In this document: piece after piece, positions 12,024-23,491 of the stretch
How positions within the stretch are numbered: position 1 is the first letter of the stretch
Layout of the letters: every line of letters starts with the position of its first letter
Origin: Larix kaempferi
Taxonomy: Eukaryota; Streptophyta; Pinopsida; Pinales; Pinaceae
Direction: 5' to 3'
NCBI GenBank assembly: GCA_027924585.1
Contig: BSBM01000372.1
Coordinates: forward strand, 30,808,001 to 30,872,000
DNA length: 64,000 nt
The notes under the pieces: model-generated
The model's database searches: none
The model's input: the letters and a program-made list of their open reading frames with translations, nothing else
What the model was told of the DNA's origin: nothing
Translations under genes and position numbers: made by a program

Positions 12024-12430
12024 CTATCAGAGAATAACTCCCGAATGCTTTATTCATCATCAGAAATCATTTATTTATACAATAGATGTGATTGTTGACT
12101 TCATCTTCTAACCAGTCCTTTGGATTCATTTGGAGACTATTCTTCTTCTTGAAAACTATTTATAAAATAATTTAGTGGCACCCTAATCCTGTAGGATTAG
12201 GTTTTCCCTAATCCTGTAGGATTAGGTTTTCGACAAGTCCCGAAGTAATTGGTGATTTCATTCTCAATTAGAGCATTGTAAATTATTTGATGGCCATTCA
12301 TGCTGAAAAGTAAACAAGAAACTACAATCTTAATCATGTCAACTATTAACCATTACCGAGGTTGAACTCTAATTAACCCAATTTTTGACTTATACTTACT
12401 CTATCCTTATGCCTCAAAGGTAAAGGTTTA
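12024..12430 (-). repeat. Partial minus-strand LTR
   Basis: Sequence immediately 5' (minus-strand sense) of the iMet primer site, including an AATAAA near its end (about 12050), as in many copia LTRs. The other LTR boundary was not found and the second LTR was not identified in the window, so the extent is approximate. Confidence 0.35.
12181..12230. repeat. Two tandem 25-bp palindromic units
   Basis: Two identical 25-base units lie head to tail (12181-12205, 12206-12230). Each contains the hairpin CCTAATCC-TGTA-GGATTAGG (12182-12201 and 12207-12226). Confidence 0.9.
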
Positions 12431-12659
12431 GTTGAAATACCCTTTGGTTATCTTTGTACATATAAAAGAGGTAAAATTAAATGTTATAAAACTAATTGGT
12501 TGCCTTCCATTAGTGGCATCATCTCGAAAATTCAAATTCCCTCAACATATTTATAAACATTTTGAAATAAAGTTCTGTAAACTTTTATTCATAAACATTT
12601 TTTACAAGAAGTTCATGATATTATAAACATTTATGGAACTCATTCATAAGCCTATTTTT

Positions 12660-12702
12660 AATATATATATATATATATATAACTTGAAATATATATATAT
12701 AT
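12660..12702. repeat. AT microsatellite
   Basis: Two alternating AT runs, about 12660-12680 and 12689-12702. Confidence 0.9.
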
Positions 12703-12870
12703 GAGAAAAATGAACTTTGATAACAAGTTAGAGTGTTGTATTCCCTTGCATGACGTGAATCCCTCTATTACTCCACGTAGACACCATAAACAATTAGGTG
12801 CATCAAAAGGAACCTAAAGAGAAAGGACAACCTTGATGTGAAAAGATTCCCAAATGGGATTATTGCCACA

Positions 12871-13187
12871 TTTTATACAGAGGGTAGAAGAAATTAGTTA
12901 GTTAGTTAGTTTTTTTTTTTTTTTCTTCAAAATACTTATGTTGCACATAATGTCACAGCTACCTTTGTTGTGGTAATGATGGCCATGTGGGGAGTTGTGT
13001 GGATTGTAGAAGAAATTAGTGTTGTGTGGATTGTAGAATATTTTATACAGAGGGTAGAAGAAATTAGTTGGGTTGTTTTTTTGTTTTTTTGTTTTTTTTT
13101 TTTCATCAGAATATTTATGTTGCACATAATGTCACAGCTACCTTTGTTGTGGTAATGATGGACATGTGGGGAGTTGTGTGGATTGTA
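12871..13187. repeat. Tandem duplication, 170-bp period
   Basis: TTTTATACAGAGGGTAGAAG starts at 12871 and again at 13041. Both copies hold a poly-T tract and the shared run around TTGCACATAATGTCACAGCT. Short open frames here come from the repeat and are not genes. Confidence 0.85.
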
Positions 13188-13417
13188 CTAAAGCATTGCT
13201 TAAGCACTTAATAAAAAAGTCCTGTGTGTCCCTCATCTGCATTGGATTGTTAAACTAGAGGTTGATTAAAGTAGAGGAAGAAATCATTTTTATGAAGTCA
13301 TCAAAATAGGGTGCAGATGATTGATTATGAAAACCTGAGTCAGTCACTCTCACCATCTCAAAAAATGTAAAATAGGGATAAATCACTGGAGAAAATTAAA
13401 GTGAGAGCTAGGAAAAG

Positions 13418-14652
13418 ATAACATTGGGGTATATACATCATCCTTGTGCTCTAGTGAAAGAATCGAGGTATCATATCCTTTGTTTTGATGGAATTTCAAG
13501 GTAGATGCAATGGAAAATGATGTTTTGTATGAAGATTGTGGTGGAGGGGGGAGGATCCCAAAGGAAATCAGATCGACCACCAAGAATGGTGTGGTTTGTA
13601 TTTCAAACTTAGATTGGCAAAACATTTCTCCCAAGGAATTGGCGGGATTTTGTGCACCTTCTATCGGCCCAGTTGACACTTTGGTTGGGTTGTAGTTTGG
13701 TGAGAGCCCATCCAATCATGACAAAGGGTCAATGGAGGTAGACAGATGTGTCAAATGGGACACATGTAAATCCCACCAGGTGAAATCAGAGGCAAATAAT
13801 GCATAAGGGAAGGGGGATTTCCATGTCTGCACAAGGGAATTCCATGGAGCGATTGAAGAGGCTACAAATTCTGCCATTCTAGTGGATCTCATTTGCTATT
13901 TTTGTATTTTTTTTTAATTTAGCACTTTTTTATTTTTTTTATAAGGTACATGCATTAGAATTATATTATCAAAAAGGAAATTACAATTGTTAAGGTGACT
14001 AGTCTACCATAAGGAAAGCCAAAAGGGTCACCTCTCTAAAATTCAAGCATTAACATCGAGTTCCGACTAATATTACTTAAGCTAACAAAGTTTAAAGTAC
14101 TGAAAACTAGGAAACCTATCCATGTCTTTAAGGGTCCTTATGTTGAAAATAGAAAAACTTAATGCCTAATAGGCCGAGACTTCTGAACAAAAAGGAAAAT
14201 CCATTGAGTTCATCTCATCAATAGTCTGACCATACTGATATCTAAAACATCTAAAACTATACTAGAGAGGTAAATTATGAGTCATTTGAAATAGTAATAA
14301 TCATAACTACCTTGGATTCTACCTCCTTTGCATTCACAGGAACCTTGTTGGTGCTCTCTACCATCGGTTTCTTGCCGTAGATGAGCCCCACATTTGAGGG
14401 AGGTGTTCGGTATTGAAAGACCTTGCCTGTAAGCTAGCAAGCCATCACATTAAGCTTGACATTAGAATCCTATTGGTTTTTAAGAATTTGTTGAGACCAA
14501 GTTTCCAAACACCCGATTCTTGTCAAGAGGCTCAAACCATCTTCGTCCTCTGTAAGCAGGTTGTGGGCGTTGTTAGTTATGGCGCAACCCATAAGAGTTT
14601 TGGTCTTCCAAAGAAGGGCCAAAGTTTTGGTATATCTTGTTTCTCTTGTGCA
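13418..14652. repeat. Long inverted repeat, left arm
   Basis: About 1,235 bases match the reverse complement of 21497-22718. Similarity begins sharply at ATAACATTGGGG (13418) and ends at CTTGTGCA (14652). The arms enclose 6.8 kb holding a serine carboxypeptidase pseudogene and a copia remnant. This could be the terminal repeat of a large DNA transposon that captured sequence, or an inverted duplication. I saw no clear target duplication. Confidence 0.8.
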
Positions 14653-14961
14653 GGTGTTAAGGGGGTTGTCCTCTAATCGACCCAACTGCTCTTCCAACTT
14701 CTCAGACGACGGGACATCATATATTCTCTCAATTTTGTCTTCCATCTATTGAATGTGCACCTTCTCCATTGGTTTAACCATACCACAAAAACCAGCTTTT
14801 TCCCTTGTATGTTCCTTGATGACTCTGGGCATACGTGTCCTCTTGGGTCCGCGTGGAGTTTTACAGGTCGTTATTATTATGTGGACCATTCTGGTCATGG
14901 GAATGGAGCTCTGCAAATGATACAAGTTTACAAAATTCAACAAGGGGAAGGAGTATCTCAA
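14320..14961 (-). pseudogene. Unrecognised coding-like segment, left copy
   Basis: On the minus strand one frame runs from 14961 through a TAG at 14746 to 14470 and on past further stops. It includes stretches such as TREKAGFCGMVKPMEKVHIQ and MEDKIERIYDVPSSEKLEEQ, then a region duplicated at 21497-21837. In the other copy the codon corresponding to the stop at 14470 is CAG. It ends in an ESTNKVP...EVESK segment followed by a GT. I do not recognise the family; it may be an exon of a host gene caught in the inverted repeat. Confidence 0.4.
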
Positions 14962-15172
14962 GAGAATATCAATGTTGGGATATCGTCCTCGTCTTTCTAT
15001 GCCTTCTTGTTTTGGACCTCATGCTGAAGAATAGGAAGCCAAATATTAAATTATTTTTATATTTATTTTTTAAATTTAACATTATCTTTAATCTTATTAA
15101 TATTGAATTTCTTTAAATTTAATTTATCTTGAATTTTTTATATCAAATTTCTTTTAATTCAACTTATCTTAA

Positions 15173-15268
15173 CATATTTATTTTTAAAACAAAATTATTT
15201 AAAATTAGATGTTAAATCACCATATTTATTTTTAAATCAAAATTATTTAAAATTAGATGATAAATCTG
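15173..15268. repeat. Two 48-bp AT-rich tandem units
   Basis: Units 15173-15220 and 15221-15268 both start CATATTTATTTTTAAA and differ at a few positions. Confidence 0.85.
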
Positions 15269-15318
15269 TTTTTAGTTTTAAATTAGCGCTATTTATACCA
15301 AGAAAGTAGAACATGCAT

Positions 15319-15550
15319 CTTAACGAGAGTAGAACATACATGCATGCAATACTACAGCTACACAAACACTTAACGAGAGTAGAACATGCATGCAAGCAAT
15401 CCTAAGGCTACAAACACAAACACTTAACATCCACACAAACAAACACTTAACCATCCATGCTACTGTTACAGCAACAGCTAGAAACCCTTAACGAGAGTAG
15501 AACATGCATGCAAGCAAACCTACAACTACAAACACAAACACTTAACCCTC
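15319..15550. repeat. Minisatellite with TTAACGAGAGTAGAACAT core
   Basis: The core occurs at about 15319, 15370 and 15487. Between the last two are degenerate partial units with CAAACACTTAAC. The array directly precedes the carboxypeptidase pseudogene. Confidence 0.8.
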
Positions 15551-15734
15551 CACAGAAAGAATTCATATGGTTCCAAAAGTTGTTTGGATCGACAATTTTC
15601 TTATATATTTGACAAATATGGCGCTTGCAGTTGTTTGAAAATTCTAGCATTGAATTCTGAAACATTCCATTCTCAAATTGATCACAACTTTTAGTACAAT
15701 CCTGAAATTAAATTGAATTGATTAAATATCATTC

Positions 15735-17065
15735 ATGGATTATGGACTTCAATGCAAAATGCTTAATATGATGTTGCAATTTGGTATTATTCTGTTTTCA
15801 ATACTTTCAAATGCCTTGGTTGCCCCTGAATCTGATCGGCTGCACAGTTTACCAGACCAAATACACAGCGTCACCTTCAAACAATACAATGGATATATTA
15901 CTGTTGATGAACAACACTGCAAAGCGTTGTTTTACTACTTTGTGGAGGCTAAGACCGATACCCAATCCAGGCCATTGACCTTATGAATAACTGGAGGTAA
16001 TGATACGGATAATTTACTGTTTTGGGTATCTAACTATAACTGTATAATGTTCATAGTTTATGTGCCATATTTTAAATTAGATATGGATATGGAGGACAAT
16101 TTAGGGCCTGGATGCTCATCACTTGGGTATGGAGCATTCATGGAGCATGGTCCTTCCAAACCTGCAGAACCTAATGGAGAACATTTGTGGAGAAATAAAT
16201 ACTCTTGGAATATGGGTAAATAGTTCTATCCCATATATCTTTTGTCTTGTTTTTCTTGTATTGATTAGTATTGCATTTGGCCAGCCTGAGGGTTCAAACG
16301 TAACTAGTTGCTTACTAACTATATCCATGATTTATTATAAGCTCTCAGGTGGATCGAAAACTTTGAACAACCTTAATAGAGATACTTACTAGATCAGCGT
16401 CAAGATGGATGCAGGCTAGTTTTCTAGTTTACTTGCCCACCCAAGATGTAGAGAGCCTTGCTTCATTCTCATGGTGGCTTGGGAGGTCCCTTTTCAATTT
16501 TTTTTCTTCAAGGTCATAATTATTGCTTCTAACCTGTGATCTTATTGATGACAGAAACAAACATGCTATATCTAGAGAGCCCAATTGGTGTGGGATTTTC
16601 TTATTCCAACAGTAGTTCAGACTACCTGTAGTATAATGATGCAATGACTGGTATATTATTTTCCATATATTTTCAGATTGCTACAACTGAATATATCCTT
16701 AAGATTGATCATGGGACTATAGTTTCTTGGAAATATTGAATAAGGTTAAAACTAAGAAAGAAGTGTCATATAATGCAGCTCAGGACAACCTAGATTTCCT
16801 CTTGAATTGGTTTGAGAAATTTCCAGAGTACATAGGTGTAGACTTTTACATAACAGGGGAGAGTTATGGAGGTATGACCCACTGTTCCGACTTGTCTTTT
16901 TAAGCTGTGTAAGACTATCCATGTTGGTTGATGTAATCTTGTTAAAGACTGCCCATGTTGGTTTGGTGTAATCTTGCAGGACACTATGTGCCTCAATTAG
17001 CAAGTCTTGTGCTGAATCAAAACAAAAAGACAAACATCAAGCCTATTCAACAGAAAGGAATTGTT
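15735..17065 (+). pseudogene. Serine carboxypeptidase-like gene, 5' part, five exons
   Basis: Plant serine carboxypeptidase-like proteins are secreted or vacuolar hydrolases or acyltransferases with a Ser-Asp-His triad. Exons by eye: 15735-15996, 16105-16215, 16555-16650, 16779-16871 and 16980-17065, all with GT-AG borders. Exon 1 encodes a hydrophobic leader, then LPDQIHSVTFKQYNGYITVDE. Exon 1/2 rebuilds the oxyanion-hole context [18 protein letters not shown]. Exon 3 has NMLYLESPIGVGFSYS. Exon 4 has NWFEKFPEY and GESYGG with the catalytic Ser codon at 16862-16864. Exon 5 has HYVPQLASLVLNQNKK. TGA (15984) replaces the conserved Trp before the GG motif and TAG (about 16629) breaks exon 3. Exons for the catalytic Asp and His are absent; a copia LTR begins about 100 bases later. 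It retains introns, so it is a DNA-level fragment, not a retrocopy. Confidence 0.9.
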
Positions 17066-17170
17066 GTATGTCTCTCTTCTTCCACTTTTTGGATTCTTCC
17101 AAGGGTTTAGAGATTTTCTTTACCTAATTTTTATGTAATTGTGACATTCATTAACTACAAAAGGTCAAGC

Positions 17171-17747
17171 TGTTAGAATTTAACTTGAGAGCAATTATGT
17201 TAGACTTTCATTCAATTTATCACATCATATCATAATAATTGCATGCATTAGGATCACTGAAAGAAATACTTTCAACAATAGACACAAAGATTTATCCTGG
17301 GAAAAACCCAACAGAACTTCTCAGTATAGATTCGTCAACAAAGTACAGTGTCAAAACAACGAAGAGCTAAATCCCTCTCACATAAAATACACAAGAAGCA
17401 AAGATAAGATAACCCAAGAATATGTCTTCCTCCAGCTGCTGCTAACTTCTCCCTCTTGCGCATTTATCTTCCTCTTGCTTGAGCGAACTTGTGTGTTCAT
17501 GCCAAATGACGAATTCGACCTCCTTATTTATACACATTTTTGGATGACTTTTTTACTATAGGGACGACTTCACTGGGGCGGTTTTGCCCATTTTTGGGGG
17601 CAGTTTTCTCATTGATTTATGTGGGGCCGACATGTCTATTTTCACTTGATTTATTGAGAGTATATCTTTAGCATTATTTTTTTACGGTTTTATATTAGGG
17701 TTTATGCAATACAAGAATATATTCCGCAGCTGCATATTATTTCAACA
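17171..17747 (-). repeat. Copia LTR (minus strand)
   Basis: On the minus strand it begins TGTTGAAATAATATGC after the purine tract GAGAGGGAG (17748-17756) and ends TTAAATTCTAACA at 17171, giving TG...CA ends and 577 bases. A second GAGAGGGAG-TGTTGA junction lies about 350 bases upstream (about 18093-18106), just after the pol remnant, so the 3' end of this element is partly duplicated. Confidence 0.65.
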
Positions 17748-17756
17748 CTCCCTCTC

Positions 17757-18097
17757 AGCAAGGAAGGTATTCTTCTAACATAATCTTCAACACTACATTC
17801 GTTGACTTGTACTTGACCATTTACATGTTGACCTTTCATGAATCTCTCTCTCAAAAGAAGTTCTGTACGAGCAAGCCCTTCATCATGCATTCAGGATCTC
17901 AACATAGCATCTCACTAGTGGGGTGCAGCCTCATCGTCCTTTCGGACCTTATGGGTCTTGGCATCCCTTTAGAACTTTATGCCATCACGTGACTTCACCT
18001 AGCTCACACTGAATCTAGGTGAATAGTCCATGAATGACTACCCGATGCTGCCACACTCAGTGTGCTACTGCCTCCTAAAATCACATATGTAACTCAA
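17757..18097 (-). other. Spacer between two polypurine-tract-like sites of the copia element
   Basis: About 340 bases separate the end of the pol remnant, with its own PPT-like motif, from the LTR start and a second PPT. One 62-codon minus-strand frame (17702-17890) crosses the boundary; no motif was recognised. Confidence 0.45.
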
Positions 18098-19730
18098 CAC
18101 TCCCTCTCACGAGAGAAGTCTCGTCGGACCACTCCAAGCTTGTCCCTCAAGTATTCAAACTTTACCCTTGATAGAGGGCTTAGTCAACACATCGGCTAGC
18201 TTATTGTTTATCGCCACAAACTGGAGCTTCACAACTCCCTTCTGTACCATGTTACGAATGTAATGGTACTTTATCTCGAAGTGCTTGGACTTGTCATGAA
18301 ACACAAGGTTCTTAGACAACTTTACGCAACTCTAGTTGTCACAAAATATACAAGTCACCTCTAACTCAAGAACAACAGCCCTGCAAGCAACTTTCAAAGC
18401 CACATAGCTTTGCAATTGGATGAACATGCTGCAATATACTCTACCTCGACCGTACTGAGTTCCACACAAGTCTGCTCCCTGATGAGCCACAAAATCATAG
18501 ATGACCCCAGACTGAAGCAACATCTTGATGTACTCTTCCAGTCTTTGAGGTACCTCATCACATGTTTTACTGCAATCATGTGAACACGTCTCGGGTCAAC
18601 CATATACTAACTCAATGTGCTCACCGCAAAGCATATATTTGGCCTTTCGTCAAATACATCAATGAACCAATCGTCTATCTATACATGGTGGCATCCATTG
18701 TATATAAAGAAGTATCACTCAATAACTTCAAGTTCGTTACCATCGGTGTAGGAATGGGTTTACAATCCATCATCCCGAATCTTCAAGATCTCTACAGCAG
18801 ATTTTCCTTGGTTAAGGAAAATCTCACCTAGTTTATGCCACACCTATAGACCTAAGAAATAGAGCATCATACCCAAGTCTTTCATCTCGAACTCTGCATC
18901 AAGCTTCCTCTTACATTTAGTGATGAGCTTCTCGTCTCCTGTTAGAAACAATTCATCCACATATAACAATAGTATCACCGGTCCACCATTCACAACCTTG
19001 TATTAAAGGTTGGAATCTGCTTTACTCTTGGTAAAGCCCAAGCTCATCAGAAAGCTATCAATTCTTATGTACCATGCCTTGGGTGCTTGCTTCAAACCAT
19101 ACAAGGCACATGAGTCTACCTTTCATGTGTCTCAAATCCTTGTGGTTGCTCCATGTACACTTTCTCTTCCACTACACCATTCAGAAAAGATGTCTTCACG
19201 TCCATCTGGTGTACCTTCCATTTCATTTTTGCAGCTATAGCAAGTATAGCTCTAATCGAAGTGTATCTCTATTGGATCAAAAAGTCTCCTCGTAATCTAT
19301 TCCTTATTTCTAGGAGAAGCCACGTGCGACGAATATTGCCTTATACTTCTCGACACTGCCACCTACTCCATGCTTCATCTTGAAGATCCACTTTGAAGAT
19401 ACCACTGACTTATCTTTCGGTCTTGACACCACATCTCAAACATCATTATTTGTAATGGAATGGTATTCTTCAATCATGGCATCCTTCCATACTTTCTCCT
19501 CTGCATCCTCTTCATAACATGTAGGATCTTCATCAATGATATCGCATAACAATGCCACATAGCTAGAATATGATCGAGGTCTCTTGCTCTCTTTGAAAGA
19601 ATGAATATCAACAAAATATGTATTCTGGATGACTTCACATCCATCACTTGTTCTTCAGAACAAGTCTCATCATCCTTCTCTTGTAGGCCACGGCATATGA
19701 TGTTTCTGCCTACAAGTCAAATTTAGTTAG
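18098..19730 (-). pseudogene. Ty1/copia RT and RNase H, broken
   Basis: Read on the minus strand from 19730 down. The RT start is readable as DEDPTCYEEDAEEKVWKDAM, WDVVSRPKDKSVVSSKWIFKMKH, then Y-K-A-x-F-V-A-R-G-F. Near the end the copia RNase H appears: HVMRYLKDWKSTSRCCFSLG, then EQTCVELSTVEVEYIAACSS. It then runs into the end of pol with KLGVVRRDFSRE. Many stops and frame changes interrupt it, and the RT catalytic motif was not read cleanly. Gag, protease and integrase of the same element lie upstream at 20056-21496. Confidence 0.8.
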
Positions 19731-20055
19731 ATAGCTAGCAACATTGCATATTAATCAATCAATTCAATGCAATGACAAATTCTTATCCATAATGCACATA
19801 GTCATGTAACAAATGCATCTTAGCCAATGCTTCAACACAAAACCCATCCATTTCCCAAACACAAATCATAACTATACTGCTCTTAGTATATTAGCAAGGA
19901 GGTTTCATCCTAGACTAGCTCCATTAAGGATTCATGGGATGTTGTGCATCACTATAGGATACTTACCCAATATATACATAACATGCACTACATGAGCCTA
20001 TTGCTAGTCAATATCAGTCATATATAAATGCATAAAAGAAAATTGTATCATATAT
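19731..20055. other. Sequence without recognised motif inside the copia pol
   Basis: Copia integrase similarity stops at about 20056 and RT similarity resumes at about 19730. The AT-rich sequence between does not read as pol in any frame, so it is probably a small insertion or a highly decayed stretch replacing the integrase C terminus. Confidence 0.4.
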
Positions 20056-21496
20056 CTACATATAACTGAATAGATCAAATGACAGTAAATACTTATCGTT
20101 CATGTGTTCTGTAGGCTCCCTCTTGATTTCTGCCTCCTTGTGGAAGTCACTAGAGTTTATGGAAGCGTACTCTGCTCCATCGTCTGATTTTGAAGACCTT
20201 GATATTCTTCTTTGTCTAGTTAGGAACTTGCAGAAGTATTCATCCTTGGTCCTCATGCACTAGATCTGAGATCTCCTTTTGCTTTGTTTTCACTGCTTGG
20301 AAACAGGTTCTTCACATTGTTTCCTTGTGCACATCCTTTGCAAACACCATCATGATCTACCTGGATCTATGGAAAACATGTTACCACCTTGCTCACGATT
20401 GTAAATGATTTGTAATTCAAATGAGCAAGTCTTCTATTACATAGCTCACTTGGGTTCACGGTACTATGTGCTAGAGATGAATTTGAGTGTCCCTTCAACT
20501 TGTATAGTCCTCCTTCTTCAATACCAATCACAACTGCATCATCAATGGTCTTTCCTTTTGGCCATATGAGAACTTCTCCATCCATAAAGGCAAATCTGAA
20601 TCCTTTCTTATCCAATGTTGAAATGGATAGAAGATTCTTCTTCAAACCAAGTACATATAACGCATCCTCCATCTTCATAGGCTTTCTGGAATCCAACTTG
20701 TAGGAGGCTTCTCCTACTCCTTTAATAGGATACTAATAATCATCTCCAAGCTTCTTATGAGGTGAATCCTTCTGAATCAGACTTGTGAGAGAATACGTGT
20801 AACTAGTCATGTGCTTAGAAGCACCACTATCGACAATCCATGTGTCACTTCCATGAGTGACTGTACCTGTAAGAGATGGTATCAATACATATTCTTCACT
20901 TGAATCATCTTCTCTTGTTTTATTTTGAATGTGTTCATCATCTTCTACGGTATGAGCATGTTGTATTTTTCCTCTTTTGATTTGATATTTTATTTGAGGA
21001 CAATTTCTTGCAATATATCCCATCTTCTAACAGTTGTAGCATCTGGAGTTTGATTAATCCCTATGATCCTTTTGAGACTTCTGAAACTTTTGGGACTTCT
21101 TTGAAGGATGAACTTATTTTCTTTTGTTTTCTTTCTTTGTGTGTGCTTCTAGAGCTTGATCTTCATCATTACCCAACTTCTCTTCTCTTGCTACCAATCT
21201 AGCTTCTTCTTGAGTACATTCTTCCCAAAGTCTACTGAACCTTGCTAACTTATTTCTAGAAAATATTCCCTGGATGAAATATTTCGATGACCTTGGAAGG
21301 CCATTTAAAGTATTCATCGCTACTTCTACTTCCTCAACCATGTCTCCAACAGCTTCAAGTTGTTCCTTGATCTGAGATACCCTGTGAAGTAAGATTGAAT
21401 GAATTCTACCTCCTACATCTTCAGATTATTGAGCTGAGTTCTCAAGGTCATATTTCGGTTGATGTTCTTGCCTTCAAACAAACTAGAAAAGGTTGA
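20056..21496 (-). pseudogene. Ty1/copia gag, protease and integrase start, broken
   Basis: Minus-strand order is as in copia. Gag (21496-21114) includes LRTQLNNLKM and MNTLNGLPRSSKYFIQGIF. The zinc-knuckle remnant MGYIARNCPQ is followed by the protease WIVDSGASKHMT (about 20820). The GAG-pre-integrase region (20696-20367) has LYVLGLKKNLLSISTLDKKG and LAHLNYKSF. The integrase core remnant (20256-20056) reads CKFL...RSKSDDGAEYASINS...CKEAEIKRE in altered form. Stops and frame changes separate the parts. Gag is cut at 21496, exactly where the right inverted-repeat arm begins, so the 5' LTR is absent. Confidence 0.85.
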
Positions 21497-21837
21497 TGCA
21501 CGAGAGAAACAAGATATACAAAAACTTTGGCCCTTCTTTGGAAGACCAAAACTCTTCTCGGTTGCGCCATAACGAACAACGCCCACAACCTGCTTACGGA
21601 GGATGAATATGGTTTGAGCTTCTTGATAAGAATCGGGCATTTGGAAACTTGGTCTCAACAAATTCTTAAAAACCAACAGGAGTTTAATGCCAAGCTTAAT
21701 GTGATGGCTTGCGAGCTTACAGGAAAGGTATTTCAATGCCGAACACCTCCTTTAAATGTGAGGCTCATCTACTAGAAGAAACCGATGGCAGAGAGCACCA
21801 ACAAGGTTCCCATGAATGCAGAGGAGGTAGAATCCAA
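21497..21837 (+). pseudogene. Unrecognised coding-like segment, right copy
   Basis: An open + strand frame reads LLWKTKTLLGCAITNNAHNL, ETWSQQILKNQQEFNAKLNV and, after one TAG near 21772, AESTNKVPMNAEEVESK. It matches the minus-strand segment near 14320-14660 residue by residue with few changes. That suggests a real protein-coding ancestor, but I do not recognise the family. Confidence 0.4.
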
Positions 21838-22718
21838 GGTAGTTCTGATTATTACTATTTCAAATGACTCATTCTTTACCTCTCTAATGTAGTTTTAGAT
21901 GTTTTATATATCAGTATGGTCAGACTATTGATGACATGAACTCAATGGATTTTACTTTTTGTTCAGAATTCTTAGCCTATTAGGCATTAAGTTTTTCTAT
22001 TTTCAACATCAGAACCCTTAAAGACATGGATAGGTTTCCTAGTTTCAGTACTTTAAAGTCTGTTAGCTTCAGTAATATTAGTTAGAACTGGATGTTAATG
22101 CTTGAATTTTAGAGAGGTGACCCTTTTTAGATTTCCTTCTGGTAGACTAGTCACCTTAACAATTGTAATTTCATTTTTGATAATATAATTCCAATGCCCG
22201 TACCTTAAAAAAATAAAAGTGCTAAATTAAAAAAAAAATAGTAAACAAGATCCACTAGAATGGAAGACTTTGTAGCCTCTTTAATCGCTCCCTGGAATCC
22301 CCTTGTGCAGACATGGAACTCCTCCTTCCCTTATGCATTATTTGCCTTCGATTTCACCTAGTGGGATTTACATGTGTCCCATTTGACACATCTATCTACC
22401 TCCATTGACCCTTTGTCCTGATTGGATGGGCTCTCACCAAACTACAACCCAACCAAAGTGTCAACTGGGTCGATAGAGGGTGCACACAATCCTGCCAATT
22501 CCTTGGGAGAAATGTTTTTCCAATCTAATTTTGAAAAACAAACCACACCATCTTTGTGGTCGATCTGATTTCCTTTGGGATCCTTCCCCCTCCACCACAA
22601 TCTTCATACAAAACATCATTTTCCACTACATCTACATTGAAATGCCATCAAACCAAAGGATATGATACCTTGACTCTTTCACTAGAGCACAAGGATGATG
22701 TATTTGCCCCAATGTTAT
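21497..22718. repeat. Long inverted repeat, right arm
   Basis: Reverse-complement partner of 13418-14652. It carries the same coding-like segment, here on the + strand, followed by an intron-like tract with GT after EVESK, and the same outer tail ending at CCCCAATGTTAT (22718). Confidence 0.8.
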
Positions 22719-23491
22719 ATACACATAAAATTAAACCAATTGTCGGATATATATGCATATACATCCCATATACAAATCCATCCAATCGACCCACATGGAA
22801 CCGGTTATATGCCTGTGATTTCTCTAAATATCATCACTATAATGTTTGCGGGGTCAACTAGCAAACATATAGATAAGAGTGGCGACTGAAGTAACACCAC
22901 CACCAGATCATAGATTTCCTAAACAAAGAGGGAGCGAGTTCGATATTGTTGCAGCTCACGCTATCTGCATGGCCTTGGGTAAGGATAGACATAAACACTT
23001 CGAGCGGTAGGTAGAAGAGTTGTTAAGGATATAAACATGTAACCATAATTTAAAACATATTTGGCGCCTCTCCTGATATAGTCAATAGATAATGGGGGGT
23101 CATGATTAACTCGCCAGGAGGTGAACTTATTCACAACATCGACATGAATGATGTGGACATCATTCAAACTAACAAGTCTGCGAATTGAATACCTACCATG
23201 ACTAATCGTTCGCTAGGTAGATACAGTGGTAGAGAGGAGTTGCTAAGTATGGAAACATTGCAAGGGAAGAGTCGGTGAACTTATGTCAAGCAAGAGAGAG
23301 TGGCTTTTGGATCGAGATTGGCATGTGAAGGGTTGTCAAGCATGGAAAATTCAAACTTAATATAGAATAGAGTCAACGCACGCAATGCTTAAGCCCTACA
23401 CCTAACAAAGATCAGCCAACAAAAGGAAAGGACATCGATGTAACACGAAATCGAATGCAAAATTCGTTTGTCTAACGAGAAATGGAGACAT
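22719..23491. other. Stretch between inverted repeat and LTR array; nothing recognised
   Basis: Short frames only (up to 101 codons, partly in the repeat arm). No motif and no match to the array units was seen. Confidence 0.3.

Noticed and set aside
12898-13155. Overlapping 60-75-codon frames
   Set aside because: They come from a 170-bp tandem duplication with poly-T tracts.
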